From Paraburkholderia sp. SOS3 (GTDB lineage Bacteria; Pseudomonadota; Gammaproteobacteria; Burkholderiales; Burkholderiaceae), in the NCBI RefSeq assembly GCF_001922345.1, contig NZ_CP018811.1, positions 248,001-312,000 on the forward strand: 64,000 bases of DNA. Direction: 5' to 3'. Numbering within the stretch: the first letter of the stretch is position 1; each line of letters begins with the position of its first letter. The notes under the pieces are model-generated. The model searched no databases and was not told the origin of the DNA. It worked only from the letters and a program-made list of their open reading frames with translations. Below, piece after piece: positions 1 to 8,425 of this stretch. Both the position numbers and the translations under genes were made by a program.

Positions 1-21
1 ATCGCCGTCGTGCCGGCGTGA
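1..21 (+). CDS. possible 3' end of an upstream gene (partial)
   Basis: The first seven codons read Ile-Ala-Val-Val-Pro-Ala-stop in frame 1, with G or C in every third position, which matches the codon style of the window. This could be the C-terminus of a plus-strand gene that begins outside the window. Six residues cannot identify a product, and an intergenic origin is equally possible. Confidence 0.2.
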   Translation: MAVVPA

Positions 22-187
22 GTAAGCGTCGATCAAAGTAATTGTCGGGCAAACAAAAATATCAACCGTATGTCGGAAAACGGGTAATAGCTTATTGCGC
101 GAATTAGAAAATATTCTCCGGGTACACTCGCGAGCCGGTTGCTTTACCCGATTAAACGTTTCTCCTTAACGGACTCACGGATTGCCC

Positions 188-931
188 ATGAAGACCACCC
201 ACACTACTGATATTTCTCTGCAGAATAGCCGCGTCGTCATCGCTGGCGGCACGTCGGGCATTGGCCTCGCGGTCGCGCAGGCGGCGGCGCGCGCCGGCGC
301 GGAAGTGACGATTGCGTCGAGCGATATGCGGCGCGTGCAGGACGCACTCGAACTGCTGCCGAAGGGCACGCGCGGCGAGACCGTCGACTTCACCGACGAA
401 ACGCGCGTCAATGCCTTCTTCGAGCGCGTCGGCGCGTTCGACCATCTTGTCTATACCGCAGGCGAATCGCTGTTTCTGCAGACGCTCGCCGAACTCAGCA
501 TCGAAGAGGCACGCAAGGCCTTCGACGTGCGCTACTGGGGCGCGGTGACCACCGTCAAATACGCGGCGCCTTATCTGCGTACCGGCGGTTCGATCACGCT
601 GACGAGCGGCGTGGCGTCGTCGCGGCCGTTATCGACATGGGTGATTCCGTCGAGCATTCTCGGTGCGATGGAATCGCTGACGCGCGCGCTGGCCGTCGAA
701 CTCGCGCCGCTGCGTGTGAACGCGGTGAAGCCGGGCGTGTTGCGCACGAACCTGTGGAGCAACATGACCGAGGACGACCGCAACGGCCTGTATGAGGTCG
801 TCGGGAACAAGCTGCCCGTGCAGCGGGTCGGTGAAGCGAGCGAGGTCGCGAATGCGTATCTGTATCTGATGCAGCAGGGCTACAGCACGGGGCAGGTCAT
901 TGTCGTCGACGGTGGGCATATGCTTGTGTAG
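188..931 (+). CDS. atypical short-chain dehydrogenase/reductase (SDR) lacking the YxxxK pair
   Basis: A 247-aa Rossmann-fold protein of classical SDR length. The nucleotide-binding motif GGTSGIG lies at residues 20-26, and the helix ending in LTRALAVELAP and the VNAVKPG segment are typical of classical SDRs. The catalytic Tyr-x-x-x-Lys is absent: aligned on the conserved LTRALA helix, the Tyr position is Pro (VIPSSILGAM) and the Lys position is Leu, while the upstream Ser (TLTSG) is kept. It probably binds NAD(P)H, but may not be a standard alcohol/ketone oxidoreductase. The ATG at 188 is preferred over an in-frame TTG at 182; neither has a strong Shine-Dalgarno. It stands alone, about 165 nt before the aldo/keto reductase gene. 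Substrate unknown. Confidence 0.85.
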   Translation: MKTTHTTDISLQNSRVVIAGGTSGIGLAVAQAAARAGAEVTIASSDMRRVQDALELLPKGTRGETVDFTDETRVNAFFERVGAFDHLVYTAGESLFLQTLAELSIEEARKAFDVRYWGAVTTVKYAAPYLRTGGSITLTSGVASSRPLSTWVIPSSILGAMESLTRALAVELAPLRVNAVKPGVLRTNLWSNMTEDDRNGLYEVVGNKLPVQRVGEASEVANAYLYLMQQGYSTGQVIVVDGGHMLV

Positions 932-1031
932 GGCGAGGCGGGCGTCGCTGCGGGCCGGCGCGGGTTCCGGTATTTTTTCGTATTGCAGCGCGCGTTACGC
1001 CTTTGGTGACTGATTAATGTCGGATTCCGTC

Positions 1032-1061
1032 TTGGGCTGCCTGACCTCGGCGTCCTACACT
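1032..1061 (+). promoter_or_regulatory. candidate sigma-70 promoter of the aldo/keto reductase
   Basis: A -35 TTGGGC (1032-1037) and a -10 TACACT (1056-1061) are separated by 18 bp, about 35 nt before the start codon. Assigned by eye only. Confidence 0.4.
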
Positions 1062-1095
1062 GCATCGCATTGACATTCACCGATGGGAGCAAGCA

Positions 1096-2115
1096 ATGAG
1101 CATAAAGGACAAACTGCCGGCCGGAACGAAGCTCGGTTTCGGCACCGCGCCGCTTGGCAACATGTTCCGTGCGATTCCTGAAGAAGAAGCGGCCGCGACC
1201 GTCGAAGCGGCATGGCAGCACGGGATCCGCTACTTCGATACCGCGCCGTTTTATGGCGCGGGCCTTGCTGAAATCCGGCTGGGCGATATTCTCGCGAAGC
1301 ACAAGCGCAGCGAGTACGTGTTGAGCTCGAAGGTCGGCCGCGTGATTCTCGATGAAATCGAAGACGTCAGTGCGCGCGAGCAAGGGGAAAAAGGCGGCGT
1401 GTTCGCGCATGGGCGTCCGAACAAGATCGTCAACGACTATTCTGCCGACGGCACGTTGCGTTCGATCGAAGATAGCCTGAAGCGGCTCAAGACCGATCGC
1501 ATCGAGATTGTCTGGGTGCACGACATCGCACAGGATTTTTACGGCGACGATTGGCTGTCGGTGTTCGAAACGGCGCGCAAAGGCGCGTTTCGCGCGCTGA
1601 CGCGGCTGCGCGAAGAAGGCGTGATCAAGGCGTGGGGCGTTGGCGTGAATCGCGTCGAGCCGTGCGAGCTTGCGCTCGATCTCAGCGAAACGAAGCCCGA
1701 TGGCTTTCTGCTGGCGGGGCGTTATACGCTGCTCGACCACGAGCGCGCGTTGCAGCGTTTGATGCCGTCCGCCGCGAAGCATGGAGCCGAGATCGTGGTC
1801 GGCGGTCCGTACAGTTCGGGTATTCTCGCCGGCGGCGCGCACTTCGAATATCAGAAGGCGTCGCCGGATATTGTCGCGAAGGTCGAGAAGATCAAGGCGA
1901 TCGCGAAACGTCATGGCGTCAGCGTGAAGGCCGCCGCCGTGCAGTTTGGACTTGCGAATCCGGTGGTGGCGGCGGTGATTCCAGGGGCGAGCAAGCCGGA
2001 GCGGATTGCTGAAGATCAGGCTGCCGTCAACGAAGTCATTCCGGCGGATTTCTGGCGTGAGATGCGGCAGGAGAAGCTCGTGGCGGAGAATGCGCCGTTG
2101 CCGATCGATCGATAA
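1096..2115 (+). CDS. aldo/keto reductase (D-threo-aldose 1-dehydrogenase / pyridoxal 4-dehydrogenase-like)
   Basis: A 339-aa NAD(P)H-dependent TIM-barrel oxidoreductase. The AKR catalytic tetrad is visible: Asp48 and Tyr53 in DTAPFYG, Lys79 in SSKVG and His142 in VWVHD. The C-terminal cofactor segment (IPGASKPERIAED) is also present. An insert around residues 85-115 with FAHGRPNKIVNDYS resembles the aldose/fucose dehydrogenase branch rather than the potassium-channel-like AKRs. The ATG follows a good GGGAGC ribosome site. It is transcribed alone and converges on the LprI-like gene. The substrate is probably an aldose or pyridoxal, but sequence alone does not decide it. Confidence 0.88.
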   Translation: MSIKDKLPAGTKLGFGTAPLGNMFRAIPEEEAAATVEAAWQHGIRYFDTAPFYGAGLAEIRLGDILAKHKRSEYVLSSKVGRVILDEIEDVSAREQGEKGGVFAHGRPNKIVNDYSADGTLRSIEDSLKRLKTDRIEIVWVHDIAQDFYGDDWLSVFETARKGAFRALTRLREEGVIKAWGVGVNRVEPCELALDLSETKPDGFLLAGRYTLLDHERALQRLMPSAAKHGAEIVVGGPYSSGILAGGAHFEYQKASPDIVAKVEKIKAIAKRHGVSVKAAAVQFGLANPVVAAVIPGASKPERIAEDQAAVNEVIPADFWREMRQEKLVAENAPLPIDR

Positions 2116-2277
2116 AGCCTGATCGCCTGCGCGCCTGACGGGTGGTTTCCGACTTCTGCGGGCCGGCCTGGCGGTCGGTCGGCGTTGGCGCGGGCGTGCG
2201 GCGGTCGGCGCATCGAGTGCGTTGTTGCGGGCCGGCACACCCTGAGTGTCGCGGTCATGCCGCGCTGCTTCACCGCT

Positions 2278-2676
2278 TTATTGACCGCCGCATGCGGTGT
2301 CGCCTTCCTGACAGTGCAACTGGCTATCGAGCAGTTTCGTTTGGGCTTTCGTGAGGTCGTCGAGACACGACGCGAGGACCATGCCGTGAATGCTGCCATC
2401 GCTCGAGCCCGACGCATTGAAATTGCACTGCGCATCGCGCCATGCGATCCACGCGCGCTGCGCTTTCTGTAGTTTGTCCTTGCCCGGCTTGCTGACTTTC
2501 GCCTGTAGTGCGCGGAAGGTCTGGTTGAGCTTTGCGTCCGAAGCCTTCAGGCTGTTGTTCGCGCATTGGGTTAGCGTGGCCTGGTCCGTCGCGTTCGCGC
2601 AGTCGAGCTGGGCGGCGAAGGCGGGATGGGCGGTGAGCACGAGTGCTGCTACCGTATACGGGATCGAGGCGCGCAT
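2278..2676 (-). CDS. secreted LprI-like (DUF1311) protein
   Basis: A 132-aa exported protein. An N-terminal signal peptide ends in HPAFA, with likely cleavage after residue 21. The mature part has six cysteines and the family pattern of a Cys pair near the start (LDCANA...LTQCANN), a Lys-rich amphipathic helix, and RAWIAWRDAQC followed by the last Cys residues. This is the DUF1311 / lysozyme-inhibitor LprI family; known members act in the periplasm or envelope, and some inhibit lysozyme. The start at MRASIP is chosen because it gives a clean signal peptide and has an AAGAGA ribosome site; a longer in-frame ORF would bury the signal. Role here inferred from the family only. Confidence 0.75.
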   Translation of the reverse strand: MRASIPYTVAALVLTAHPAFAAQLDCANATDQATLTQCANNSLKASDAKLNQTFRALQAKVSKPGKDKLQKAQRAWIAWRDAQCNFNASGSSDGSIHGMVLASCLDDLTKAQTKLLDSQLHCQEGDTACGGQ

Positions 2677-3034
2677 TGGATGGGTCTCTTGCTGGTTGGC
2701 TAATTGGGGAATTCGGCAATTGAGCGAGCCGTTGAAAGGTACCGTGGTTAGCGCTTGATTGGCGGTATCTGAGCCGGTTTTGAAGCTTGATGGCACGAAT
2801 GCGCATTAGCGATTATCTGCGAGACAGATATTGAGGGCGAGCATTCTGGCCTTTTAGGGAAGCCCGGTTTGGATACTAGGTTTGGCGGAATGCGTCGAGG
2901 GTTTGTTTGATTCACCTACGGCGGAATTCGACTGCGGCACACAGGCTGAACCACCCGACAGGTCGGTCTGTCCTCAGGCGACACGACAAAACAAAAAGCC
3001 CGGCCAATAGACCGGGCTTTCTGCTTGAATTTAT
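2677..3034. other. intergenic region before tRNA-Lys
   Basis: It holds the leader of the LprI-like gene at its left end and the tRNA-Lys terminator at its right end. The remainder contains no ORF with convincing codon use and no other structure I could support. Confidence 0.5.
2993..3020 (-). terminator. intrinsic terminator after tRNA-Lys
   Basis: Read on the minus strand, AAAGCCCGGTC and GGCCGGGCTTTTT form a GC-rich hairpin followed by a run of five T. It sits about 15 nt past the CCA end of the tRNA gene. Confidence 0.8.
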
Positions 3035-3110
3035 TGGTGGGGCGTGAGTGACTCGAACACTCGACCTACGGATTAAGAGTCCGCTGCTCTACCAACTGAG
3101 CTAACGCCCC
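3035..3110 (-). tRNA. tRNA-Lys (anticodon CTT)
   Basis: A 76-nt cloverleaf on the minus strand. The acceptor GGGGCGT pairs with ACGCCCC, the D arm is GCTCAGTTGGTAGAGC, the anticodon stem GCGGA/TCCGT encloses the loop CTCTTAA (anticodon CTT, reading AAG), and the T arm contains GTTCGAGTC. The 3' CCA is encoded. A CATAAT -10-like hexamer lies at 3124-3129 on the minus strand, just upstream. Confidence 0.97.
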
Positions 3111-3332
3111 AACGAAGAGCGAGATTATGCAGCATTTTTCCGCACTTGCCTAGCCCTTTCCAAGGTCGCAAAAGCGAAAAAACCCGCGAAACGCGCTTTC
3201 GCTGCAGCGAAGCCCCACCCAAAGCGGGCTCAGCGCTTAAAAACGCGCGTGCACAATCGTCCCGGTATCATTTGCCACTCGCGCTGCGCCGCACGCACTG
3301 CGTATCTCCGAGGGCCGGACCAAGGACGAAAG

Positions 3333-3737
3333 ATGGACGAAAGCGCAGTTCAGGAATTGCTCAACCGGGTACTCGCGCCCTGGGTGCGCGCGGTCGGTCT
3401 CGCGCCCGTGAACGCCAATGACGAAAGCGCGACGCTGCGCTTGCCGTTCTCCGGCGAACTGCGTCACAGTGGCGGCGTGATTTGCGGACAGGTTTTCATG
3501 GCAGCCGCCGACGCCGCGATGGTCGTTGCCATCTCGGCGGCGCTCGGCGGCTTCAAGCCGATGACCACCGTGTCGCTCAACATCAGCTTCATGCGCGCGG
3601 TACGCAAAGGCGATGTGCTCGTCACCGCGCGCGTGCTCAAACTCGGCCGCAATCTCGTGTTCGGTGAAGTCGAACTCGTCGACGAAGACGGCAAAATGGC
3701 GGTCCATGCAACGACGACGCACGCGTTGCCCGATTGA
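3333..3737 (+). CDS. PaaI-family hotdog-fold thioesterase
   Basis: A 134-aa single hotdog domain. The family signature is visible as HSGGVICGQVFMAAADAA (the HGG-type motif and following helix), then TTVSLNISFMRAVRKGD, the central strand that forms the dimer sheet in PaaI/YbgC-type thioesterases. Such enzymes hydrolyse acyl-CoA thioesters in the cytoplasm. The start at MDESAV has a CAAGGAC ribosome site; an upstream in-frame start would add 28 residues without homology. The patatin-like gene follows 64 nt downstream on the same strand, so the two may be co-transcribed and act on lipids or CoA esters. Substrate not determined. Confidence 0.85.
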   Translation: MDESAVQELLNRVLAPWVRAVGLAPVNANDESATLRLPFSGELRHSGGVICGQVFMAAADAAMVVAISAALGGFKPMTTVSLNISFMRAVRKGDVLVTARVLKLGRNLVFGEVELVDEDGKMAVHATTTHALPD

Positions 3738-3801
3738 TGCGAGAGATCGAAGTTACGCGAAGCTACCGATTGATTCCGCGCACAACACCACAACCAGACC
3801 G

Positions 3802-4668
3802 ATGTTCGATCAAGTCGTATTCGCAGGCGGCGGCAATCGCTGCTGGTGGCAAGCGGGTTTCTGGGACATCGTTCAACCTGAGTTGCACATCCGTCCGCGC
3901 GTGATCGCGGGCATTTCCGCGGGCGCGGCCACCGCGTGCATGCTGTACACGCGCGACGCCGAATGGGTCATGCGCTACTACGAGCACGCGCTGCGCGACA
4001 ACACGAAGAACGCCTATTGGGGCAATCTGTTGCGCGGCCGATCGGTGTTCCCTCACTACCGCATCTATCGACAGGCACTGCTCGACATCTACGGCGAAAA
4101 TTTCGGCAAGCTTGCGCACGCGCCCGAGATTCGTGTCGGCGTATCGCACCTGCCGCGCTGGCTCGGCGCGCGCAGCGCCGTCGCCGCAGGATTGATCGCG
4201 TACAACATCGAGAAATACGTGCGCAAGACACTGCATCCGACGCTCGGCCAGACACTCGGCTTTCATCCGGAATTCGTGCGCGCACAAGATTGCGCGAGCG
4301 TCGACGATCTGGCCGACCTGGTCCTGCAATCGTCTTGCACGCCGCCGTTTACGCCTGTATTGCGGCGCAATGGGCGGCCGGTGCTCGACGGCGGCATGGT
4401 CGACAACGTGCCGGTCGGCGCGCTCGACGAAGCGTCAGGCGACGTGCTCGTGATGGTGACGCGTCTCTATCCGAGGCCGCGGATGTTCGTTGTGCCGCAC
4501 GGCAACCAGCGGCGGCTCTACGTGCAGCCGTCCCGCAAAGTGCCGATTTCGAGCTGGGATTACACGAGAGCGTCGCAGATGCAGCACGCCTACAACCTCG
4601 GACGCGCCGACGGCGAGCAGTTCCTGCAACACTTGCCGCAACTGCTCGGCGCCGCAACACGCGATTGA
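3802..4668 (+). CDS. patatin-like phospholipase
   Basis: A 288-aa serine hydrolase of the patatin family. The oxyanion-hole glycine run GGGNRC lies at residues 9-14, the nucleophile elbow GISAG at 37-41 (Ser39), and the catalytic Asp is in the DGG motif at 196-198 followed by MVDNVP. No signal peptide is visible, so it is likely cytoplasmic or membrane-peripheral. The ATG at 3802 starts directly on the family's conserved N-terminus; upstream in-frame starts overlap the thioesterase gene. Likely a lipid acyl hydrolase; preferred lipid unknown. Confidence 0.85.
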   Translation: MFDQVVFAGGGNRCWWQAGFWDIVQPELHIRPRVIAGISAGAATACMLYTRDAEWVMRYYEHALRDNTKNAYWGNLLRGRSVFPHYRIYRQALLDIYGENFGKLAHAPEIRVGVSHLPRWLGARSAVAAGLIAYNIEKYVRKTLHPTLGQTLGFHPEFVRAQDCASVDDLADLVLQSSCTPPFTPVLRRNGRPVLDGGMVDNVPVGALDEASGDVLVMVTRLYPRPRMFVVPHGNQRRLYVQPSRKVPISSWDYTRASQMQHAYNLGRADGEQFLQHLPQLLGAATRD

Positions 4669-4689
4669 CGTCGCCTGGATCGACGTCGC

Positions 4690-5703
4690 TTACTTTCGCC
4701 GCACGAGCTGCAACGCTTGCGGATTCGCGACACTCGACGTGTCGCCTTGATCGAACGCGAGTATGTTCTTGAAGGCCGCGCTGAAGTACAGCTCATAGCT
4801 TTCGCGCTCCACGTAGCCGATGTGCGGCGAGCAGATCACGTTCTCCATTCGCAGCAGGCTATAGCCCTGCAAGATAGGCTCGCTTTCGTAGACGTCGATC
4901 GCGACCATCCCCGGCCGGTTGTGCGCCAGCGCGCCCAGGAGCGCGTTTTCCTCGAGCAGTTCGGAGCGGCTCGTGTTGACGAGCAGCGACGTCGGCTTCA
5001 TGCGCATCAGGTCTTCCTGCTTGACGATGCCGCGCGTCTCGTCATGCAGACGCAGATGTAGCGAGAGCACATCGCTTTGTTCGAAGAACGCCTCGCGGCT
5101 TTCCGCGACGTTGTAGCCGTCTGCTTTCGCAGCCTCGCGCGTATGCTCGCGGCCCCAGATCAGCACGTTCATTCCGAACGCCTTGCCGTAACCTGCAACG
5201 AGCCGCCCGATCTTTCCATAGCCCCAGATGCCGAGCGTCTGCCCACGCAGCACCTGGCCCAGGCCAAAATTCGGCGGCATCGCCGACGTCTTGAGCCCCG
5301 ACTGTTGCCACGCGCCCTGCTTCAGATTCGCGACGTACTGCGGGATGCGACGCTGCGCAGCCATGATCAGCGCCCACGTCAGTTCAGCAGGCGCGATCGG
5401 CGAACCGACGCCTTCGAGCACCGCGATGCCGCGCTCGGTACACGCATCGAGATCGATATGGCTCGACGCCTTGCCCGTCTGGCTGATCATGCGCAGATGC
5501 GGCAGCTTGTCGAGCAGTTGCGAATTGATGCGCGTGCGTTCGCGAATCAGCACGAGCGCATCGACTTCCGAGAGGCGGCTCGCGAGTTGACCGAGTCCGC
5601 GCACCGTGTTGTTGAAGACCTTGACATCGTGGTCGGCGAGCAGTTGAAAACAGTCGAGTTTACGGACAGCGTCCTGGTAATCGTCGAGGATGGCAATCTT
5701 CAT
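4690..5703 (-). CDS. D-isomer-specific 2-hydroxyacid dehydrogenase
   Basis: A 337-aa NAD-dependent dehydrogenase. The N-terminal flavodoxin-like half is followed by the Rossmann domain with GYGKIG at 161-166. The Arg-Glu-His catalytic set is recognisable: Arg246 in LLVNTSRSE, a Glu in DVYESEP (about 274) and His294 in CSPHIGYVE. The start at MKIAILDDYQ matches the family N-terminus; a 55-residue longer in-frame ORF carries no recognisable domain. It converges on the patatin gene and diverges from pckG. The family includes phosphoglycerate, glyoxylate and formate-type dehydrogenases; the DDYQDA opening resembles the SerA-like branch, but the substrate is open. Confidence 0.87.
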   Translation of the reverse strand: MKIAILDDYQDAVRKLDCFQLLADHDVKVFNNTVRGLGQLASRLSEVDALVLIRERTRINSQLLDKLPHLRMISQTGKASSHIDLDACTERGIAVLEGVGSPIAPAELTWALIMAAQRRIPQYVANLKQGAWQQSGLKTSAMPPNFGLGQVLRGQTLGIWGYGKIGRLVAGYGKAFGMNVLIWGREHTREAAKADGYNVAESREAFFEQSDVLSLHLRLHDETRGIVKQEDLMRMKPTSLLVNTSRSELLEENALLGALAHNRPGMVAIDVYESEPILQGYSLLRMENVICSPHIGYVERESYELYFSAAFKNILAFDQGDTSSVANPQALQLVRRK

Positions 5704-6201
5704 GGCGAGAGTGTTTTGCGGCGCACCATCAGGGTGCGGAACGGAAACCGGCGCTTGCATGTCCCACGTGTGCTGTAGGGAACATGCCGGGCTTGATAGA
5801 TGCTTTACCGTACAGACGCCGCCCTTTTGCACGGTCGCATTACGCGCGTCGTGACGTTCGTCGTGCAACTCGACGGCAGCTTCGTATGACGGAAAACATA
5901 ACTGACCTCGTTTTTAACAGTTTGTTGCATGTCCGCGCAAGCCGCTTTACAACCCGTTTCATCGCGGCGAGGCGATGGCGGATCGACAGCGGACCCCATG
6001 CGGGACCACACGCGGTGCAACACGCTGATGGCCTTTGCGACCTGCGGGATCGCGCGCCACGCATGACGCGCTGATGCGCCGGTGTCGTGCGTGGTCGATG
6101 CGTCGATCGCGCTCCGGTATTGCGCCGTTTTGACAAGGCGCAATGCGGCGTCGCTGGGCGTGTACCGTTTTCAATTACTTTTCTAAAACGGAGACAGCTC
6201 A
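5704..6201. other. divergent intergenic region upstream of pckG
   Basis: About 500 nt between the dehydrogenase and pckG. I find no credible ORF. Close to pckG there is a perfect 8-bp inverted repeat overlapping a TTGACA hexamer (listed separately), and an AT-rich patch lies around 5890-5930. Confidence 0.5.
6119..6144 (+). promoter_or_regulatory. inverted repeat / possible operator upstream of pckG
   Basis: ATTGCGCC (6119-6126) and GGCGCAAT (6137-6144) form a perfect 8-bp inverted repeat with a 10-nt spacer that contains a consensus -35 hexamer TTGACA (6130-6135). No matching -10 is obvious at 16-18 bp, so the promoter reading is tentative. The repeat would suit a dimeric regulator of gluconeogenesis. 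Confidence 0.35.
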
Positions 6202-8070
6202 ATGAATCATCCCGCGTTCAAGGCAGGCCAATCCACTCAGGTCGACGTGCATGCGCCTGCATGGGTTAGAAACCGCAAACTGATCGAATGGGTGCAGCGC
6301 ATCGCCGCGTTGACGAAGCCGGCGCGCATCGAGTGGTGCGACGGCTCGCAGGAGGAATACGACCGGCTGTGCGCACAGATGGTCGAAGCGGGCATGCTGC
6401 GCAAGCTCGATCCCGCGAAACGCCCGAATTCCTATCTCGCGTGTTCGGACCCGTCGGATGTCGCGCGTGTCGAAGATCGCACGTTTATCTGCTCAAAGCA
6501 TCGCGAAGATGCGGGCCCGACCAACAACTGGATCGAGCCTGGCGAGATGCGTACGACGCTCGACGGTTTGTTCGACGGCGCGATGCGTGGCCGCACGATG
6601 TACGTCGTGCCGTTTTCGATGGGACCGCTCGGCTCGCCGATCGCGCATATCGGCGTTGAACTCAGCGATAGTCCGTACGTGGTCGCCAATATGCGCATCA
6701 TGACGCGCATGGGACGCAAGGTCTACGACGTGCTCGGCGAAGACGGCGAGTTCGTGCCGTGCGTGCATTCGGTCGGTGCGCCGCTCGCGGATGGCGCGCA
6801 GGACGTGCGCTGGCCATGCAACGATACGAAGTACATCGTGCATTTTCCCGAGGCGCGCGAGATCTGGAGCTATGGCTCCGGTTACGGCGGCAACGCGCTG
6901 CTCGGCAAGAAATGTTTTGCATTGCGCATCGCTTCGACGATGGGCCGCGACGAGGGGTGGCTTGCCGAACATATGCTGATCCTCGGCGTCACGTCGCCGG
7001 AGGGCCGCAAGCACTACGTCGCGGCCGCGTTCCCATCCGCGTGCGGCAAGACCAATTTTGCGATGCTGATTCCGCCAGAGGGACTCGACGGATGGAAGAT
7101 TTCGACGATTGGCGACGACATCGCGTGGATCAAACCCGGCACCGATGGACGTCTTTACGCGATCAACCCGGAGGCCGGCTATTTCGGCGTCGCGCCGGGC
7201 ACGAGCGAGAAGACGAACTTCAATGCGATGGCGACGCTGAAGGAGAACGTCATTTTCACCAACGTCGCGCTGACCGACGACGGCGACGTCTGGTGGGAAG
7301 GCATGACCGACACACCGCCCGCGCATCTGATCGACTGGCAAGGCAACGACTGGACGCCTGAACTCGCAAAGGAATCGGGCCGCAAGGCCGCACATCCGAA
7401 TGCGCGGTTTACTGCGCCCGCCTCGCAGTGTCCATCGGTCGATGCCGATTGGGAGAATCCGGCGGGCGTGCCGATCGATGCGTTCGTCTTCGGCGGCCGG
7501 CGCTCGACGACGGTGCCGCTCGTGACGGAAGCGCGCGACTGGGTCGAAGGCGTTTACATGGCCGCGACGATGGGCTCCGAGACGACCGCGGCCGCGGCGG
7601 GCAAGCAGGGCGTCGTACGGCGCGATCCGTTCGCGATGCTGCCGTTCTGCGGCTACAACATGAGCGACTACTTCGACCACTGGCTCAAAACCGGCGCGCG
7701 CCTCGCGAAGCTCAATACGCCGATGCCGAAAATCTTTTGCGTGAACTGGTTCCGCAAGGGGCCGGACGGCAAGTTCGTCTGGCCAGGCTTCGGCGAAAAC
7801 ATGCGTGTGCTGCAATGGATGGTCGGCCGTATCGAAGGCAGCGCGGCCGCGGTCGAGCATGCATTCGGGTTCTCGCCGCGTTACGAGGACATCGACTGGA
7901 GCGGTCTCGATTTCACGCGCGAGCAGTTCGAGCAGGTGATTTCACTCGACGACGCCGCCTGGAAAGCCGAGCTCGCGCTGCACTCGGACCTCTTCGAGAC
8001 GCTGCAACACGGGTTGCCGGTCGCACTCAAAGATACGCGCTCGGCATTGGAGCGAAAATTCGCCGCGTAG
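6202..8070 (+). CDS. pckG: phosphoenolpyruvate carboxykinase (GTP)
   Basis: A 622-aa cytoplasmic enzyme that converts oxaloacetate and GTP to phosphoenolpyruvate, CO2 and GDP, the first committed step of gluconeogenesis from TCA intermediates. The length is typical of the GTP-type enzyme. The nucleotide-binding PSACGKTN loop lies near residues 277-284, followed by the metal-binding TIGDDIAW segment. The GTP-class motif [12 protein letters not shown] (about 430) and the C-terminal FPWRRKG-like region ([19 protein letters not shown]) are also present. The ATG has a GGAGACAG ribosome site. It is monocistronic, with a strong terminator just downstream. Confidence 0.98.
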   Translation: MNHPAFKAGQSTQVDVHAPAWVRNRKLIEWVQRIAALTKPARIEWCDGSQEEYDRLCAQMVEAGMLRKLDPAKRPNSYLACSDPSDVARVEDRTFICSKHREDAGPTNNWIEPGEMRTTLDGLFDGAMRGRTMYVVPFSMGPLGSPIAHIGVELSDSPYVVANMRIMTRMGRKVYDVLGEDGEFVPCVHSVGAPLADGAQDVRWPCNDTKYIVHFPEAREIWSYGSGYGGNALLGKKCFALRIASTMGRDEGWLAEHMLILGVTSPEGRKHYVAAAFPSACGKTNFAMLIPPEGLDGWKISTIGDDIAWIKPGTDGRLYAINPEAGYFGVAPGTSEKTNFNAMATLKENVIFTNVALTDDGDVWWEGMTDTPPAHLIDWQGNDWTPELAKESGRKAAHPNARFTAPASQCPSVDADWENPAGVPIDAFVFGGRRSTTVPLVTEARDWVEGVYMAATMGSETTAAAAGKQGVVRRDPFAMLPFCGYNMSDYFDHWLKTGARLAKLNTPMPKIFCVNWFRKGPDGKFVWPGFGENMRVLQWMVGRIEGSAAAVEHAFGFSPRYEDIDWSGLDFTREQFEQVISLDDAAWKAELALHSDLFETLQHGLPVALKDTRSALERKFAA

Positions 8071-8116
8071 GCCGCGATCGTTTTGGTGCATGACGGGTGA
8101 CCGCGAGTCATCAAAG

Positions 8117-8138
8117 CCGCCCTCGGGCGGTTTTTTTT
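8117..8138 (+). terminator. intrinsic terminator of pckG
   Basis: CCGCC-CTCG-GGCGG forms a tight GC hairpin immediately followed by eight T, about 45 nt after the pckG stop. Confidence 0.9.
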
Positions 8139-8239
8139 CGCGCCCGCAAGACTTCCCTGTTTTCTTTGCGCTTTCGTGGAACAAAGCAGCCGCTTTCGCT
8201 GTTCACGTCTATGCAAGCCGCTTCGATGCATCGCAGCAT

Positions 8240-8262
8240 ATTGTTTCGAATCGCGGAACAAT
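8240..8262 (+). promoter_or_regulatory. imperfect palindrome upstream of the LysR gene
   Basis: ATTGTTTCG (8240-8248) and CGGAACAAT (8254-8262) match as an inverted repeat at 8 of 9 positions, with 5 nt between. It lies about 165 nt before the LysR-family start, a usual place for an autoregulatory LysR site, but the classic T-N11-A core is not clear. The rest of the 8071-8425 interval holds only the pckG terminator. Confidence 0.3.
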
Positions 8263-8425
8263 CCCTCACCCTGCATTCCGCTTACGAATATGATGGTGCG
8301 AATTTTCATTAAAAATGGTCGAAGTTGGGCAACTTCTGCACGTTTTCCCTAGTCGTAGGAGAATTCCAAATGTGCTTCCGGCCTCACCTTCGGATGGAAG
8401 CGGCAACACAGCAGGAGAGTCGTCA

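Noticed and set aside
6493..7860. A 455-codon minus-strand ORF over pckG
   Set aside because: Shadow of pckG; composition (Arg/Ala/His) and lack of domains indicate a non-coding reverse frame.
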